In this document: positions 9,758 through 18,361 of the stretch, piece after piece
Layout: each line of letters starts with the position of its first letter
Numbering within the stretch: the first letter of the stretch is position 1
Translations under genes and position numbers: made by a program
Notes under the pieces: model-generated
Told to the model about the DNA's origin: nothing
The model's database searches: none
The model's input: the letters and a program-made list of their open reading frames with translations, nothing else
Assembly (NCBI RefSeq): GCF_964031245.1
Contig: NZ_OZ035017.1
Location: 403,402-467,401 of the forward strand
DNA length: 64,000 bases
Source of the DNA: Rickettsiella endosymbiont of Miltochrista miniata
Lineage (GTDB): Bacteria > Pseudomonadota > Gammaproteobacteria > Diplorickettsiales > Diplorickettsiaceae
Direction: 5' to 3'

Positions 9758-10321
9758 TCATATGTCATTTTCTTGCTGCTTATTTTCTATCGGGGTTAGT
9801 CGATATAAAACATGTCGACAAAGAGGGCTGTCTGTTGGTAGCTTTGGGTGATCAAAATCGTCATGGGGATAATGATGCATATCGATCTTTTCCATTACCC
9901 GACGCGATCGTATATTATTTTCTGCGGTAAATGAAACAACTTCTTCTAACTTCAGTGTAGTAAAAGCAAAATCGACTACGGCTTTTGCTGCCTCGGTAGC
10001 ATAACCCTTCCCCCAGAGTTGAGAATCTAATCGCCAGGCAATTTCAACCGCAGGCGTGAAATGCGCCTCAAATGAAGGAATCAACAACCCTACAAAACCA
10101 ATAAATTTACTATTTGATTTTAATTCCACAGCGTACGCTGTAAAACCATATTTTTCATAATGATTAATAAAAAGTTGAATTAAAGTTTTTGTCGCTGCTC
10201 GATTTCCAACTTGAGGGAGAAATTCACAGACTAAAGGATCTTGATTAATTGCTGACATGGGATCAAGATCTTGTTCGTTCCAAGTTCTAAGTATTAAACG
10301 CTTTGTTTTTAAGATAATCAT
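9758..10321 (-). CDS. GNAT family N-acetyltransferase (RimJ/RimL type)
   Basis: A 187-residue protein beginning MIILKTKRLILRTW, the usual first strand of RimJ/RimL-like acetyltransferases. The acetyl-CoA loop is seen as QLWGKGYATEAAKAVVDFAF (residues about 100-120), and VVSFTAENNIRSRRVMEKI follows as motif B. It transfers acetyl from acetyl-CoA to an amine, either a protein N-terminus or a small molecule. Its neighbour on the same strand is an aminoglycoside-kinase-like gene, so a drug-modifying role is possible but unproven. Confidence 0.85.
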   Translation of the reverse strand: MIILKTKRLILRTWNEQDLDPMSAINQDPLVCEFLPQVGNRAATKTLIQLFINHYEKYGFTAYAVELKSNSKFIGFVGLLIPSFEAHFTPAVEIAWRLDSQLWGKGYATEAAKAVVDFAFTTLKLEEVVSFTAENNIRSRRVMEKIDMHHYPHDDFDHPKLPTDSPLCRHVLYRLTPIENKQQENDI

Positions 10322-10377
10322 AACTTTTTTAATTGGGTCTAACTCAGCAGAGTAAGATTACAAATAAAGTCTATTCT

Positions 10378-11289
10378 TCAAATTTTTAATATTTCTGCAC
10401 AATCGAGAAAGGGTTGCCAAACTTCTCCATTATCTTCAAATGACCACCACGCGGCTAGTGCTGCTTTAGAAAAAGCCCAACCCAAGATTCTTTGCCTATC
10501 AAATCCAGAAACTTCAATAAATTGGTCGAGTCGGTGTTTAATGGAAATTTTATTAACGTTTCCAGCTTCGGAAATACGAGGAAAAGGAATTTCATATTCT
10601 CGTTCGCCTATTACGCCCTTAGGATCAATGCTTAACCAACCGTGTTTATCTGACAATAATATATTAGCGTAATGCAAATCTCCGTGCAGTAAGACTAGCG
10701 GGCCCATAGAGGCTAATAATTCTTTGCTTATAGCTTGGGCTCGGTCAATCAGCCCCTTGGGGAAAGGACCTGTTTCACCTTGGAAGTACTGATAAAGACG
10801 ATCAAATCCTTGAAACCAATTCGCTAAACTAGGAAATAAAGAAATTTCTTCTGCTTGAATTGTTTTATATAGCTTGTTCATCAAATCCACACTAATGATC
10901 GTATTTTGCATTTCATTAGAGGATTCTTCTAAGAACGTTCCAGGCGTTAACTTTTCCAATAACATAATGCCGGTATGATGATCTGAGCGAAGTATTTTTA
11001 CGGCGCCTATCCCATTAAAATGCTGCAATGCGGCTATTTCATTAGTAAATTCTTTACTTGGAATGCTGCATTTTAAAACAGCTGGGCTTCCATTAGTTAA
11101 AGTAACCGCTGCACCAACATTAAAGCTGGCATTATTAAAAAAATCTTCTAATATAAATTGCCATTTTTTCTCATAAGAAGATAAAAAAGAGGGTAAAGCA
11201 TCTAACCATTTTTTACCTTGTACACCGTGAATATTGATGAGATTTTTAATCAGTTCTTTTGGTAAGTTCATTTTATAAATTGGACTCAT
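10378..11289 (-). CDS. APH(6)/hydroxyurea-type antibiotic kinase family protein
   Basis: A 303-residue cytosolic kinase of the aminoglycoside/hydroxyurea phosphotransferase family (streptomycin 6-phosphotransferase type). The catalytic loop is LVLLHGDLHYANILL and the metal-binding segment is WLSIDPKGVIGEREYEI, both close to family consensus. Full length for the family. An ATG also occurs six codons in. It would phosphorylate a hydroxyl of a small molecule; whether it confers drug resistance cannot be told. Together with the adjacent acetyltransferase and efflux pumps it forms a resistance-like group. Confidence 0.8.
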   Translation of the reverse strand: MSPIYKMNLPKELIKNLINIHGVQGKKWLDALPSFLSSYEKKWQFILEDFFNNASFNVGAAVTLTNGSPAVLKCSIPSKEFTNEIAALQHFNGIGAVKILRSDHHTGIMLLEKLTPGTFLEESSNEMQNTIISVDLMNKLYKTIQAEEISLFPSLANWFQGFDRLYQYFQGETGPFPKGLIDRAQAISKELLASMGPLVLLHGDLHYANILLSDKHGWLSIDPKGVIGEREYEIPFPRISEAGNVNKISIKHRLDQFIEVSGFDRQRILGWAFSKAALAAWWSFEDNGEVWQPFLDCAEILKI

Positions 11290-11454
11290 GAAGGGACTTC
11301 TTGTAGATTAATTCAATAGAGTAACATCAATCATATTTTCTTTATTTATTGTGCCATATTGTTCGTTTAGAACCTTTATTGCTTGTATTAACTATGATGA
11401 CATTTTTCTATATAATTGAAATTTTTAGTAAATTTCTTGATCTAGAAGAGAGTT

Positions 11455-11491
11455 ATGTTAGATAAAAATAAAGATTTATTTGAAAAAAAAA
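11455..11491 (+). promoter_or_regulatory. Out-of-frame ATG with strong ribosome site joined to main frame by an A9 run
   Basis: ATG 11455, preceded by AGAAGAGAG, reads 15 codons (MLDKNKDLFEKKIIS) and stops. Removing one A from the A9 run at 11483-11491 would fuse it in frame to the zinc-ribbon protein. This suggests slippage, phase variation, an assembly error or a recent frameshift. Confidence 0.5.
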
Positions 11492-12529
11492 TTATCAGTT
11501 AATACACAATGTCATAATTGCCTTGATGCAACTATAAAACATATTAGTCCATATTGTTTTAAATGTTTTGATAAAAAAACATACATGGATTTTAGAAATG
11601 AGAATGTCAATTATGCTTTTGAAGCAAAAAAATATTGGCAAATGATATATGACGAAAACGCTGTTTATCTGGATAAAAACTTTTCTACTGAATTTCCAGA
11701 AGCATTTTATAGCCGGATTTGGGAGCTGATTATACTTAAATATTTACACCGCTATAACAGCAAAGGGATCAAGTTAATAGTCCAAACAGGGAAGGGAAGT
11801 AAAACTGATTTTTGCTTTAAAATTGATGACAATCCTTTTTATGTAGAAAATATATGTGTTAATCCCTCAAAAAAACCACTTTATAATATAAAAAATATTA
11901 ATGGTCTAAATTTTAAAATTAGTGTTTCAGAAAAACTTAGTGATAGTAATGCTTCTTATAAAGAAAGTCTTTCTTCAGCAATAAAGCTAAAAGGCATTAC
12001 AAAGTTTAATTCAGGTTATAAGAAACATATTAGCCAAAATGGACTGGGTGGATTAATCTTATGTATTTCAATGGCTAAATTTGTTCTAAGTGAGCGTCCA
12101 GTAGATTGTGCAATGGCAGCATTGAGTTGTATATTCCCGATTTCAGAAATACCTCAAGTTTCAATTATCGCTGATAAAAACAACCGCCTAGGTATGCAAG
12201 AGCCTCATTATATTTATCAATCCTGTTTTACTAAGTCTAGTAATGCCGCGACAATAAAAACCGATTACTTTTTTAATAAACAATTTAATTATATTAGTGC
12301 AATAATAATATCACATTCTGACTGTACTTTTTTTCCTGATGTTGAAAATTATCAGCTTTTTAATTGGGAAGGTAGGAAGGGAGAAGCAAGAAACGATTTT
12401 TTATTAATACATAATCCATTTGCTAAGTTTCCTTTGCCAAAGGGTTTTTTTTCAGTTCAAGAAGAAGTAGAGTCGAAAATAGATGGTAATAATTGCAAAA
12501 TTATAAAAAAATTTTTTAAAGATAAATAA
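11480..12529 (+). CDS. Zinc-ribbon protein with possible PD-(D/E)XK-like core; start may involve a frameshift
   Basis: The open frame begins with TTG 11480 and gives 349 residues. C11, C14, C26 and C29 form a zinc-ribbon-like CxxC pair. Residues about 70-125 (SRIWELIILKYL, then SKTDFCFKID and FYVEN) resemble the E...D...E layout of restriction-endonuclease-fold proteins. An upstream ATG at 11455 with a good AGAAGAG ribosome site is out of frame, and the two frames meet at a run of nine A (11483-11491). The stop is directly followed by the ATG of an efflux gene, indicating coupling. No family is recognised with confidence. Confidence 0.5.
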   Translation: MKKKLSVNTQCHNCLDATIKHISPYCFKCFDKKTYMDFRNENVNYAFEAKKYWQMIYDENAVYLDKNFSTEFPEAFYSRIWELIILKYLHRYNSKGIKLIVQTGKGSKTDFCFKIDDNPFYVENICVNPSKKPLYNIKNINGLNFKISVSEKLSDSNASYKESLSSAIKLKGITKFNSGYKKHISQNGLGGLILCISMAKFVLSERPVDCAMAALSCIFPISEIPQVSIIADKNNRLGMQEPHYIYQSCFTKSSNAATIKTDYFFNKQFNYISAIIISHSDCTFFPDVENYQLFNWEGRKGEARNDFLLIHNPFAKFPLPKGFFSVQEEVESKIDGNNCKIIKKFFKDK

Positions 12530-13957
12530 ATGTTAATCAATAAAATTCAGTATCGTTATATTGTTGCAGCAATTTATTCTTGTGTTTTATTCCTTGATAG
12601 ACTTGATCTCACTATAGTGAATATTATTTTGCCAAGTTTGGCAGAATATTTTCATATACCTATCACTCAAACTGAATGGATCACCAATAGTTTTTTAATA
12701 GCACTACCTATCAGTATCCCTATAAGTGCTTGGTTGGGAGATAGATTTGGAATTAAAAAGGTTTTTATACTGGCTACTATTTTGTTTGCGCTCTCTTCAT
12801 TATTGTGTGCCTATGCCCCAAATATTTATGCAATGATAGCGTTTAGATTTTTTCAAGGAATTGGAGGAGGAATTATCATTCCCGTAGGAATGACCATGGT
12901 TTATCGGGGTTTTGATCACTCAGAGTATGCGAGCATTACTAGTTTTATTTTTTTACCAACACTAATCGCTCCTGCTTTAGGGCCCGCTCTCGGTGGAGCT
13001 ATAGTGCATTTTGTAAATTGGCAATGGGTTTTTATTTTTGTTGTTCCTATATGCTTTATTGCGGTCATAATGTCTTTTTATGTTTTGAAAGAACAAAAAA
13101 TTGTAAATCCTAATAGCTTAGATTGGATTGGTTTTATTTTATCTTCATGCGCGCTGACTTTATTACTCTATTCTATTTCTTCCTTTGGTAAATATGGGGT
13201 TAATTTTAATAACATATTAATATTTTTTCTATCAGTAGTCATTATTTATACTTTTTTACGGTATGAGAAAAATATAAAAAATCCTCTTTTTGATATAAAA
13301 TATTTTAAAAACGAATTGTTTGCGCAAGCAAATTTAATACAATTAGCCTTTCAAATTTGTCATTTTGGGTCAATTTTTCTAATAGGAATGTATTTTCAGA
13401 TTGGTATAGGTATGTCCGCTCTTATGAGCGGTGTCATTATGGAAATGCAAGCATTAGGGGCTATGTGTACTAGCCGTTATTCAGTAAGACTATTTAACTC
13501 ATATGGCCCGCAATTACCCATTACTATTGGCTGCTTGGGCGTGGCGGTGTGCACTATTTGCATTTTACTCATAAATTCAGTTGATTTGGCTTTATTTGGG
13601 TGCATTCTGCTTTTTGTAAGGGGTATTTTTAGTGGATTGTGTGGGACTCCCATCCAAACTATAAGTGTAATAGGGTTTCAAAAAGAGGATGTCAGTCGTG
13701 TGAGCGCGTTATTTAATGTAGGACGGCAAGTTTCAATTAGTTTAGGTGTAGCATTGTCATCATTATTTATTGGATATGGGTTTAACTTACATAATTTGCA
13801 TTTAAATCAAACTACACTCAAAGTTGGTTCTTCACCATTTTATTATGCATTTACTTTAATTTTTATCGTCGCCCTTATTGGAATGACATTTTGTTCCAAA
13901 CTTAATAGTAGAAGTAGAGAAAGTTCTAATAAAGTTTGGCTGGGTAACAAGCATTAA
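12530..13957 (+). CDS. DHA2-type MFS drug efflux transporter
   Basis: A 475-residue membrane protein with about 14 hydrophobic segments. Segment 1 carries LDRLDLTIVNIILPSLAEYF, the DHA2 (EmrB/QacA) signature with an acidic residue in TM1, and the loop 2-3 motif reads GDRFGIKKVFI. Motif C is seen as GPALGGAIVHFVNWQWVF. It should export drugs or other amphiphiles using the proton gradient. The ATG immediately follows the stop of the zinc-ribbon gene. It converges with a second DHA2 pump five bases away. Confidence 0.85.
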   Translation: MLINKIQYRYIVAAIYSCVLFLDRLDLTIVNIILPSLAEYFHIPITQTEWITNSFLIALPISIPISAWLGDRFGIKKVFILATILFALSSLLCAYAPNIYAMIAFRFFQGIGGGIIIPVGMTMVYRGFDHSEYASITSFIFLPTLIAPALGPALGGAIVHFVNWQWVFIFVVPICFIAVIMSFYVLKEQKIVNPNSLDWIGFILSSCALTLLLYSISSFGKYGVNFNNILIFFLSVVIIYTFLRYEKNIKNPLFDIKYFKNELFAQANLIQLAFQICHFGSIFLIGMYFQIGIGMSALMSGVIMEMQALGAMCTSRYSVRLFNSYGPQLPITIGCLGVAVCTICILLINSVDLALFGCILLFVRGIFSGLCGTPIQTISVIGFQKEDVSRVSALFNVGRQVSISLGVALSSLFIGYGFNLHNLHLNQTTLKVGSSPFYYAFTLIFIVALIGMTFCSKLNSRSRESSNKVWLGNKH

Positions 13958-13962
13958 GTTAT

Positions 13963-15507
13963 TTACCATGTATTGAAAAGCGATTTAAGCAACTTGCCTG
14001 CAATTATCCAACAAGTTAGTGTTGCGATAAGTATTAAGAAGTAGGCACTATTCATACCAAGTAAAAACGATTCTTTATAAATCGAAATAAGCTTGTTCAC
14101 AACGTGAATAGGAAATAAGTTATTAATTTGCTTGCTTATTGCGGACAGGGAGTGAATATCAAGTAACTTTACTGTATTTATATTCATTAGCTTCCCGGCT
14201 TTTTTTATAAAAAAATATTTATTACTAATTTGAAAAACTGCTAATGTGATTGTCAATGAAAAAACAGCAAATATATTTAGAATAGTAGTAATAGCACCTG
14301 AAATTACACCTGCATCTTCAGAGTTTGATAATTGGGATAGAGCAATTGGAGTAGCAATTCCATTGCCAATACCCCATGCTAATCCAAATAATATAAAAGA
14401 AGGAAGTATAATCCATATCGGACCATTTTTATTAAAACCAAAAAACATGAGTAAGCTGATGATGTTTAACGCAAATATGACATGTACAGCCAGAGATTTA
14501 CTTTTTTTATCGTAAAAATAGCCGGCTAATATGGGTGAAATAATTGTCATTAATGTCATACTGGACAAAACTAGACTTGCTATTTTGGGATCATAACCCA
14601 CCACATCGTGGAGATAAATGGGCATTAGAAATAATACTGGCCAATGGAATGCGACCGATCCCACATAAATTAAGGTTGCTAATAGGAAACCAGCATTGCG
14701 GAATAGGTACAATGGTATAATTGGCAAGTTAGCTTTCCTTTCGCGACGATATAATAATAAAAAACTTGTTATACCAATTGTAAATGCACTAATAATTATC
14801 CATGATACCCATCCGTAAAATTCGCCTTCACTAAGAATAAAAACCAGTAAGCCTAAGACTAAGGCTAGCAATACACCCCCTTTCCAATCAACTTTAAATT
14901 TTTTTATAAGCTTTGATTCACTGAGTATAGGGATGCAAATCAATAAGCTTATGAAAATAATTGGAATATTAATATAAAAAATCCAGCGCCAATTTAAAGT
15001 ACTATCAATAATTCCTCCTAAAAGTGGGCCGATTCCAATTCCTATACCAACCAAGCTACCATAAATACCTAAGGCTCGACCTTGCTCTTCTTTTGAGAAC
15101 GCACTTGCTGTTAAAGCAGTTCCGCAAGGCAGTATTGCCGCACCAAATAAGCCCTGTAGCATACGCATTATAATTAATATATTTGCAGATGAAGCGGAGC
15201 CTGCGCCAAAAGATGCCAAGCTAAAAAGAATAAGACTAAAAATTAAAAATTTCTTTCTTCCATAGATATCGCCAAAACGGCCTAACACTACTATGAATGC
15301 GCAGAAACATAGGCCGAATCCTGCCATAATCCATTGTAATTGGTTTAAGCTAGCATTCAGCTTATGCTGAATATTTGGCAGCGATGAATTTACTATCGTT
15401 AAGTCAAGCCCTATAGTGACTCCAGCCATCCCGGTACCGAACAGTATTAACCATTTTTTCCTTAAATTTGATTTTGAAAGGTTTGAAAGTGTTATGGTTT
15501 CATTCAT
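13963..15507 (-). CDS. DHA2-type MFS drug efflux transporter
   Basis: I start at ATG 15507 (MNETITLSN), because the frame upstream overlaps the divergent nudC promoter. The 514-residue product has about 14 membrane segments. DHA2 marks are GLDLTIVNSSLPNIQHKL in TM1, GRFGDIYGRKKF after TM2 and GIGPLLGGIIDSTLNWRWIF as motif C. It is an independent paralogue of the pump at 12530-13957, not a recent duplicate, as the sequences differ throughout. Likely substrates are drugs or lipophilic compounds. Confidence 0.85.
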   Translation of the reverse strand: MNETITLSNLSKSNLRKKWLILFGTGMAGVTIGLDLTIVNSSLPNIQHKLNASLNQLQWIMAGFGLCFCAFIVVLGRFGDIYGRKKFLIFSLILFSLASFGAGSASSANILIIMRMLQGLFGAAILPCGTALTASAFSKEEQGRALGIYGSLVGIGIGIGPLLGGIIDSTLNWRWIFYINIPIIFISLLICIPILSESKLIKKFKVDWKGGVLLALVLGLLVFILSEGEFYGWVSWIIISAFTIGITSFLLLYRRERKANLPIIPLYLFRNAGFLLATLIYVGSVAFHWPVLFLMPIYLHDVVGYDPKIASLVLSSMTLMTIISPILAGYFYDKKSKSLAVHVIFALNIISLLMFFGFNKNGPIWIILPSFILFGLAWGIGNGIATPIALSQLSNSEDAGVISGAITTILNIFAVFSLTITLAVFQISNKYFFIKKAGKLMNINTVKLLDIHSLSAISKQINNLFPIHVVNKLISIYKESFLLGMNSAYFLILIATLTCWIIAGKLLKSLFNTW

Positions 15508-15579
15508 TGAGTAAATACCTATAAAATAGTTAATTAAAGTAGAAATTAAAATTCTCGTCTTTAGGGGGTAAAATAAATA

Positions 15580-16350
15580 ATGAAAAATTCTATTGGGTTT
15601 ATTATCCAAAACGAAGAATTACTTTTGTTGAGGAAAAATAATGAATTACCTTTTGATGAAGAAATCAAACCGTTAGCTTCTCATTTTTTAAGGCGCTTTG
15701 AATTAGGTGCGCTGAATAACTTCGATTATTTCTGCGCCGAAATTGATCAAGGAATAGTTATTCCAGAAGCCTTTAAGGGCTTATTGTTACGTCCTGCATT
15801 ATCATTATTAAATGATAGTGTTTATCGCATAGCAGTTAAGGCTTACTCCGTCATTCGTTGGGATAAAAACCACCAATTCTGTAGCTGTTGTGGCGGCCGC
15901 ATTGTACATAAAGGTCCGGGATTTGAACGTTCATGTATGTTTTGTCACTTGAGTTTCTTCCCACGTATATCCCCATCTATCATTGTGTTAATTAAAAAAG
16001 CAGATCATTTGCTTATGGCAAGAAGCCCACATTTTTTACCTGGTGTTTATGGTTTGATTGCAGGATTTGTTGATGTAGGAGAAAGTATCGAGGAAGCTGT
16101 ACATCGGGAGGTAAAAGAAGAGGTTGGGATAAAAATTAAAAACTTAAACTATTTTGGGTCACAACAATGGCCTTTTCCTGATTCGTTAATGATAGCATTC
16201 ACGGCAGATTATTGTAGTGGAGATATTACTATCAATCCTGATGAAATTGAAGAAGCGGGCTGGTACAAATATGATAATCTACCCGGTAGACCGCAGACTT
16301 CCGTAAGTATTGCAACGAAATTAATTGATAGTTTTATTAATGCATACTGA
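15580..16350 (+). CDS. nudC: NAD(H) diphosphatase NudC
   Basis: A 256-residue Nudix hydrolase. A zinc ribbon (FCSCCGGRIVH ... SCMFCH) precedes the Nudix box GFVDVGESIEEAVHREVKEEVGI-like segment at residues about 166-188, with the required EExxEE pattern as VKEEVG. SQQWPFPDS matches the SQPWPFP motif specific to NADH pyrophosphatases. It cleaves NAD(H) to NMN(H) and AMP and removes NAD caps from RNA. It is divergent from the DHA2 pump with a 72-bp shared upstream region. Confidence 0.9.
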   Translation: MKNSIGFIIQNEELLLLRKNNELPFDEEIKPLASHFLRRFELGALNNFDYFCAEIDQGIVIPEAFKGLLLRPALSLLNDSVYRIAVKAYSVIRWDKNHQFCSCCGGRIVHKGPGFERSCMFCHLSFFPRISPSIIVLIKKADHLLMARSPHFLPGVYGLIAGFVDVGESIEEAVHREVKEEVGIKIKNLNYFGSQQWPFPDSLMIAFTADYCSGDITINPDEIEEAGWYKYDNLPGRPQTSVSIATKLIDSFINAY

Positions 16351-16407
16351 TATTTTTATTGATAAATAATTAATCAAAAAATGTAGGTAAAATTTACAAT
16401 TGTGATT

Positions 16408-16428
16408 CAACTCAAGTGACTTGAGTTG
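16408..16428. terminator. Perfect 9-bp inverted repeat between convergent Nudix genes
   Basis: CAACTCAAG and CTTGAGTTG flank a three-base loop (TGA). There is no clean T-run, so it may be a weak bidirectional terminator for nudC and the convergent Nudix gene, or a protein-binding site. Confidence 0.4.
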
Positions 16429-16505
16429 TAAATAACTATTTGATTTTTCTATTAAAATCCATATTTATTTTTTTAATACTAATATTTAACTTTACTGATA
16501 ATTAT

Positions 16506-17129
16506 TTAGTCAAAATCTGTGTGAATATCAGGATTTAAAAAATGCTCATACAACCTCAAAATTTGGTTTGGTATTACCCTATGTAAGGAAAGATCGGGAA
16601 GGGAATCTATTCTATACCAATCAATATCACTTGTTTCATGATTTGTTTTAGCCATTCCTCCGACGATATTGCAAATAAACATCGCTTTGTATGCATGAGG
16701 AATTTGTGGTGGATGACCATGTTTATGTTTATCCCATAAGGCGGCTAACTTTGAAACTTTAACTATATAACCGGTTTCCTCAAGCGTTTCTCTTATAATA
16801 GCTTCACCAGGAGATTCATTAACATCAACCCATCCCCCAGGCAGTGTCCATAATCCATCTGCAATTTCTCGAACTAATAAAATTTTATCGTTATTAAAAA
16901 TTGCAGCTCTAACATCCAGTTTAGGAGTTAGGTACCCTTGGTCATTTGAAAAAATATCAAGAATTTTTTCTTGTGAGAAATTTGAATGATTGCTTATGAT
17001 GTCTGCAGCAATGTTTTGAAGTTGCTGATATCGTTCCTTATCATAAGGGTTATTGCAAAATGTTAAGCCGTTCTGTGAAATCGATTTAATCTGTTCCGCT
17101 ATCCGTAACCAGTCATATTCCTGATTCAT
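16506..17129 (-). CDS. Nudix hydrolase with N-terminal helical domain (ADP-ribose pyrophosphatase-like)
   Basis: I start at ATG 17129 (MNQEYDWLRIAEQIKSISQ), which begins the Nudix_N-type helical domain seen in YjhB-like hydrolases; the frame runs 20 codons further but without family similarity. The 207-residue product has the Nudix box GGWVDVNESPGEAIIRETLE followed by ETGY at residues about 118-141. It likely hydrolyses a nucleotide-sugar or ADP-ribose type diphosphate. It is convergent with nudC. Confidence 0.8.
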   Translation of the reverse strand: MNQEYDWLRIAEQIKSISQNGLTFCNNPYDKERYQQLQNIAADIISNHSNFSQEKILDIFSNDQGYLTPKLDVRAAIFNNDKILLVREIADGLWTLPGGWVDVNESPGEAIIRETLEETGYIVKVSKLAALWDKHKHGHPPQIPHAYKAMFICNIVGGMAKTNHETSDIDWYRIDSLPDLSLHRVIPNQILRLYEHFLNPDIHTDFD

Positions 17130-17243
17130 GGTTATTATCCTTATTATGGTTATATAAAAAAATCTTTCGATTGTAACGATCGCCACCATTAATAATGTTG
17201 TTTTTTCAATTAATTATGGTTTAGTGCGTGACTTTTAATCTCT

Positions 17244-17561
17244 CTATTTTGAAAAATGATTATGGGAAATGTTTTTAGGTTCAATAACAATATGCATTCC
17301 CATAGCGGAAAGAATTTCACTAGTATTTTTAAAGTAAGGATTGCCTTTAGGAGAAAGTGTTTTATATAAGCTAGTTCGGCTTTTGTGCGCTTTATTTGCT
17401 AATGTGTTAACGCCACCTTGCGCCTTGACAACATTAGACAAGGCTAACAAAAAAACTTTGATGTCACCTTCGCTCAAAGCAGCATTTAAATAACCGGCGG
17501 CTTCTTCAGGCTTCTTGAGAGACTCAATTAAATATTCTTGGTAATCAATCTTTTTTTTCAT
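17244..17561 (-). CDS. higA: HigA-like antitoxin (HTH, addiction-module antidote family)
   Basis: A 105-residue protein of the 'putative addiction module antidote' family: EYLIESLKKPEEAAGYLNAAL at the N-terminus, then a Cro/C1-like helix-turn-helix (GGVNTLANKAHKSRTSLYKTL). It starts three bases after the toxin stop. It would neutralise the RelE-like toxin and repress the operon. The toxin-first order is that of higBA-type modules. Confidence 0.85.
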   Translation of the reverse strand: MKKKIDYQEYLIESLKKPEEAAGYLNAALSEGDIKVFLLALSNVVKAQGGVNTLANKAHKSRTSLYKTLSPKGNPYFKNTSEILSAMGMHIVIEPKNISHNHFSK

Positions 17562-17564
17562 ACG

Positions 17565-17894
17565 CTACTCAGTTAAGTAATCATTTAAGTAACTCATCGC
17601 TTTATTTATATCTTTTTTTTGCGTCGATTTATTACCACCTGATAGAAGAAGGATAATTTTACTATCTTCCATATAAAAATATATTCTATACCCAGCTCCG
17701 AATGTTAACCTTAGCTCGAAAATATCTTTATTAATTTGTTTATAATCACCCAAATTACCTAAAGCAACACGATCTAACCGTTCTTTTACACGGAACTTAA
17801 CGGGTGGATCGAGGGTTTCTAACCAATTTATAAACGGGCTTTGACCATTGCTTTCAACATAAACTTCTATTTGTTTTTTTAAAGCTATTTGCAT
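17565..17894 (-). CDS. higB: HigB/RelE-like mRNA interferase toxin
   Basis: I start at ATG 17894, with AAGGA ten bases upstream; the frame upstream opens only with TTG. The 109-residue product matches the RelE/ParE-superfamily 'Gp49-like' toxins: PFINWLETLDPPVKFRVKERL, FELRLTFGAGYRIYFY and LLLSGGNKSTQKKDI in order. Such toxins cleave mRNA at the ribosome. It is immediately followed by its cognate antitoxin. Confidence 0.85.
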   Translation of the reverse strand: MQIALKKQIEVYVESNGQSPFINWLETLDPPVKFRVKERLDRVALGNLGDYKQINKDIFELRLTFGAGYRIYFYMEDSKIILLLSGGNKSTQKKDINKAMSYLNDYLTE

Positions 17895-18361
17895 TGTTAT
17901 TGTATCCTTAAAGAGACTTATTGGCAATAGTTACGAAAACAGAACATGAGTGTGGCTTCAATTATAAAAAATGTAGTTTAGATATATCATATTCCAGTCT
18001 ACTCGTTTGATAGTCATTGATAATTAATGCCTCAAAAATGAAACAGTGAGCGAAATTGCTAGGTACTTTATAGCAAAATAACCTCGCTTTTTTCTGGCAT
18101 AAATGTGAGGTAATGCCGACAATTTTTTACCAATCCTAGTTAAAATTGGAAAGATATTTATTTTACGGGCTAAAAATCTCTCTGAAATAATAGGTTGGTA
18201 TTTAAAAAAGTTGGCCTTATCCTCGTGATAGTGCCAGCAATGTTAAAAAATCAGGCTATGGTAGATACATTTAGATTATGATATGCACAATTAAATGAAA
18301 AACTAAAAGTCTAATACGTATATATTATGCTCAATTTGTAATATTTTGAATTAAAAAAAAA
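17895..18361. other. 467-bp non-coding stretch with a possible decayed coding remnant
   Basis: No start-to-stop gene is visible. On the minus strand, 18242 to 18024 is open for about 72 codons ending in TAA, with protein-like composition (for example HYHEDKANFFKYQPIISERF). It lacks a start codon and has a stop just before it. It could be the end of a degraded gene. I see no RNA gene. Confidence 0.3.
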
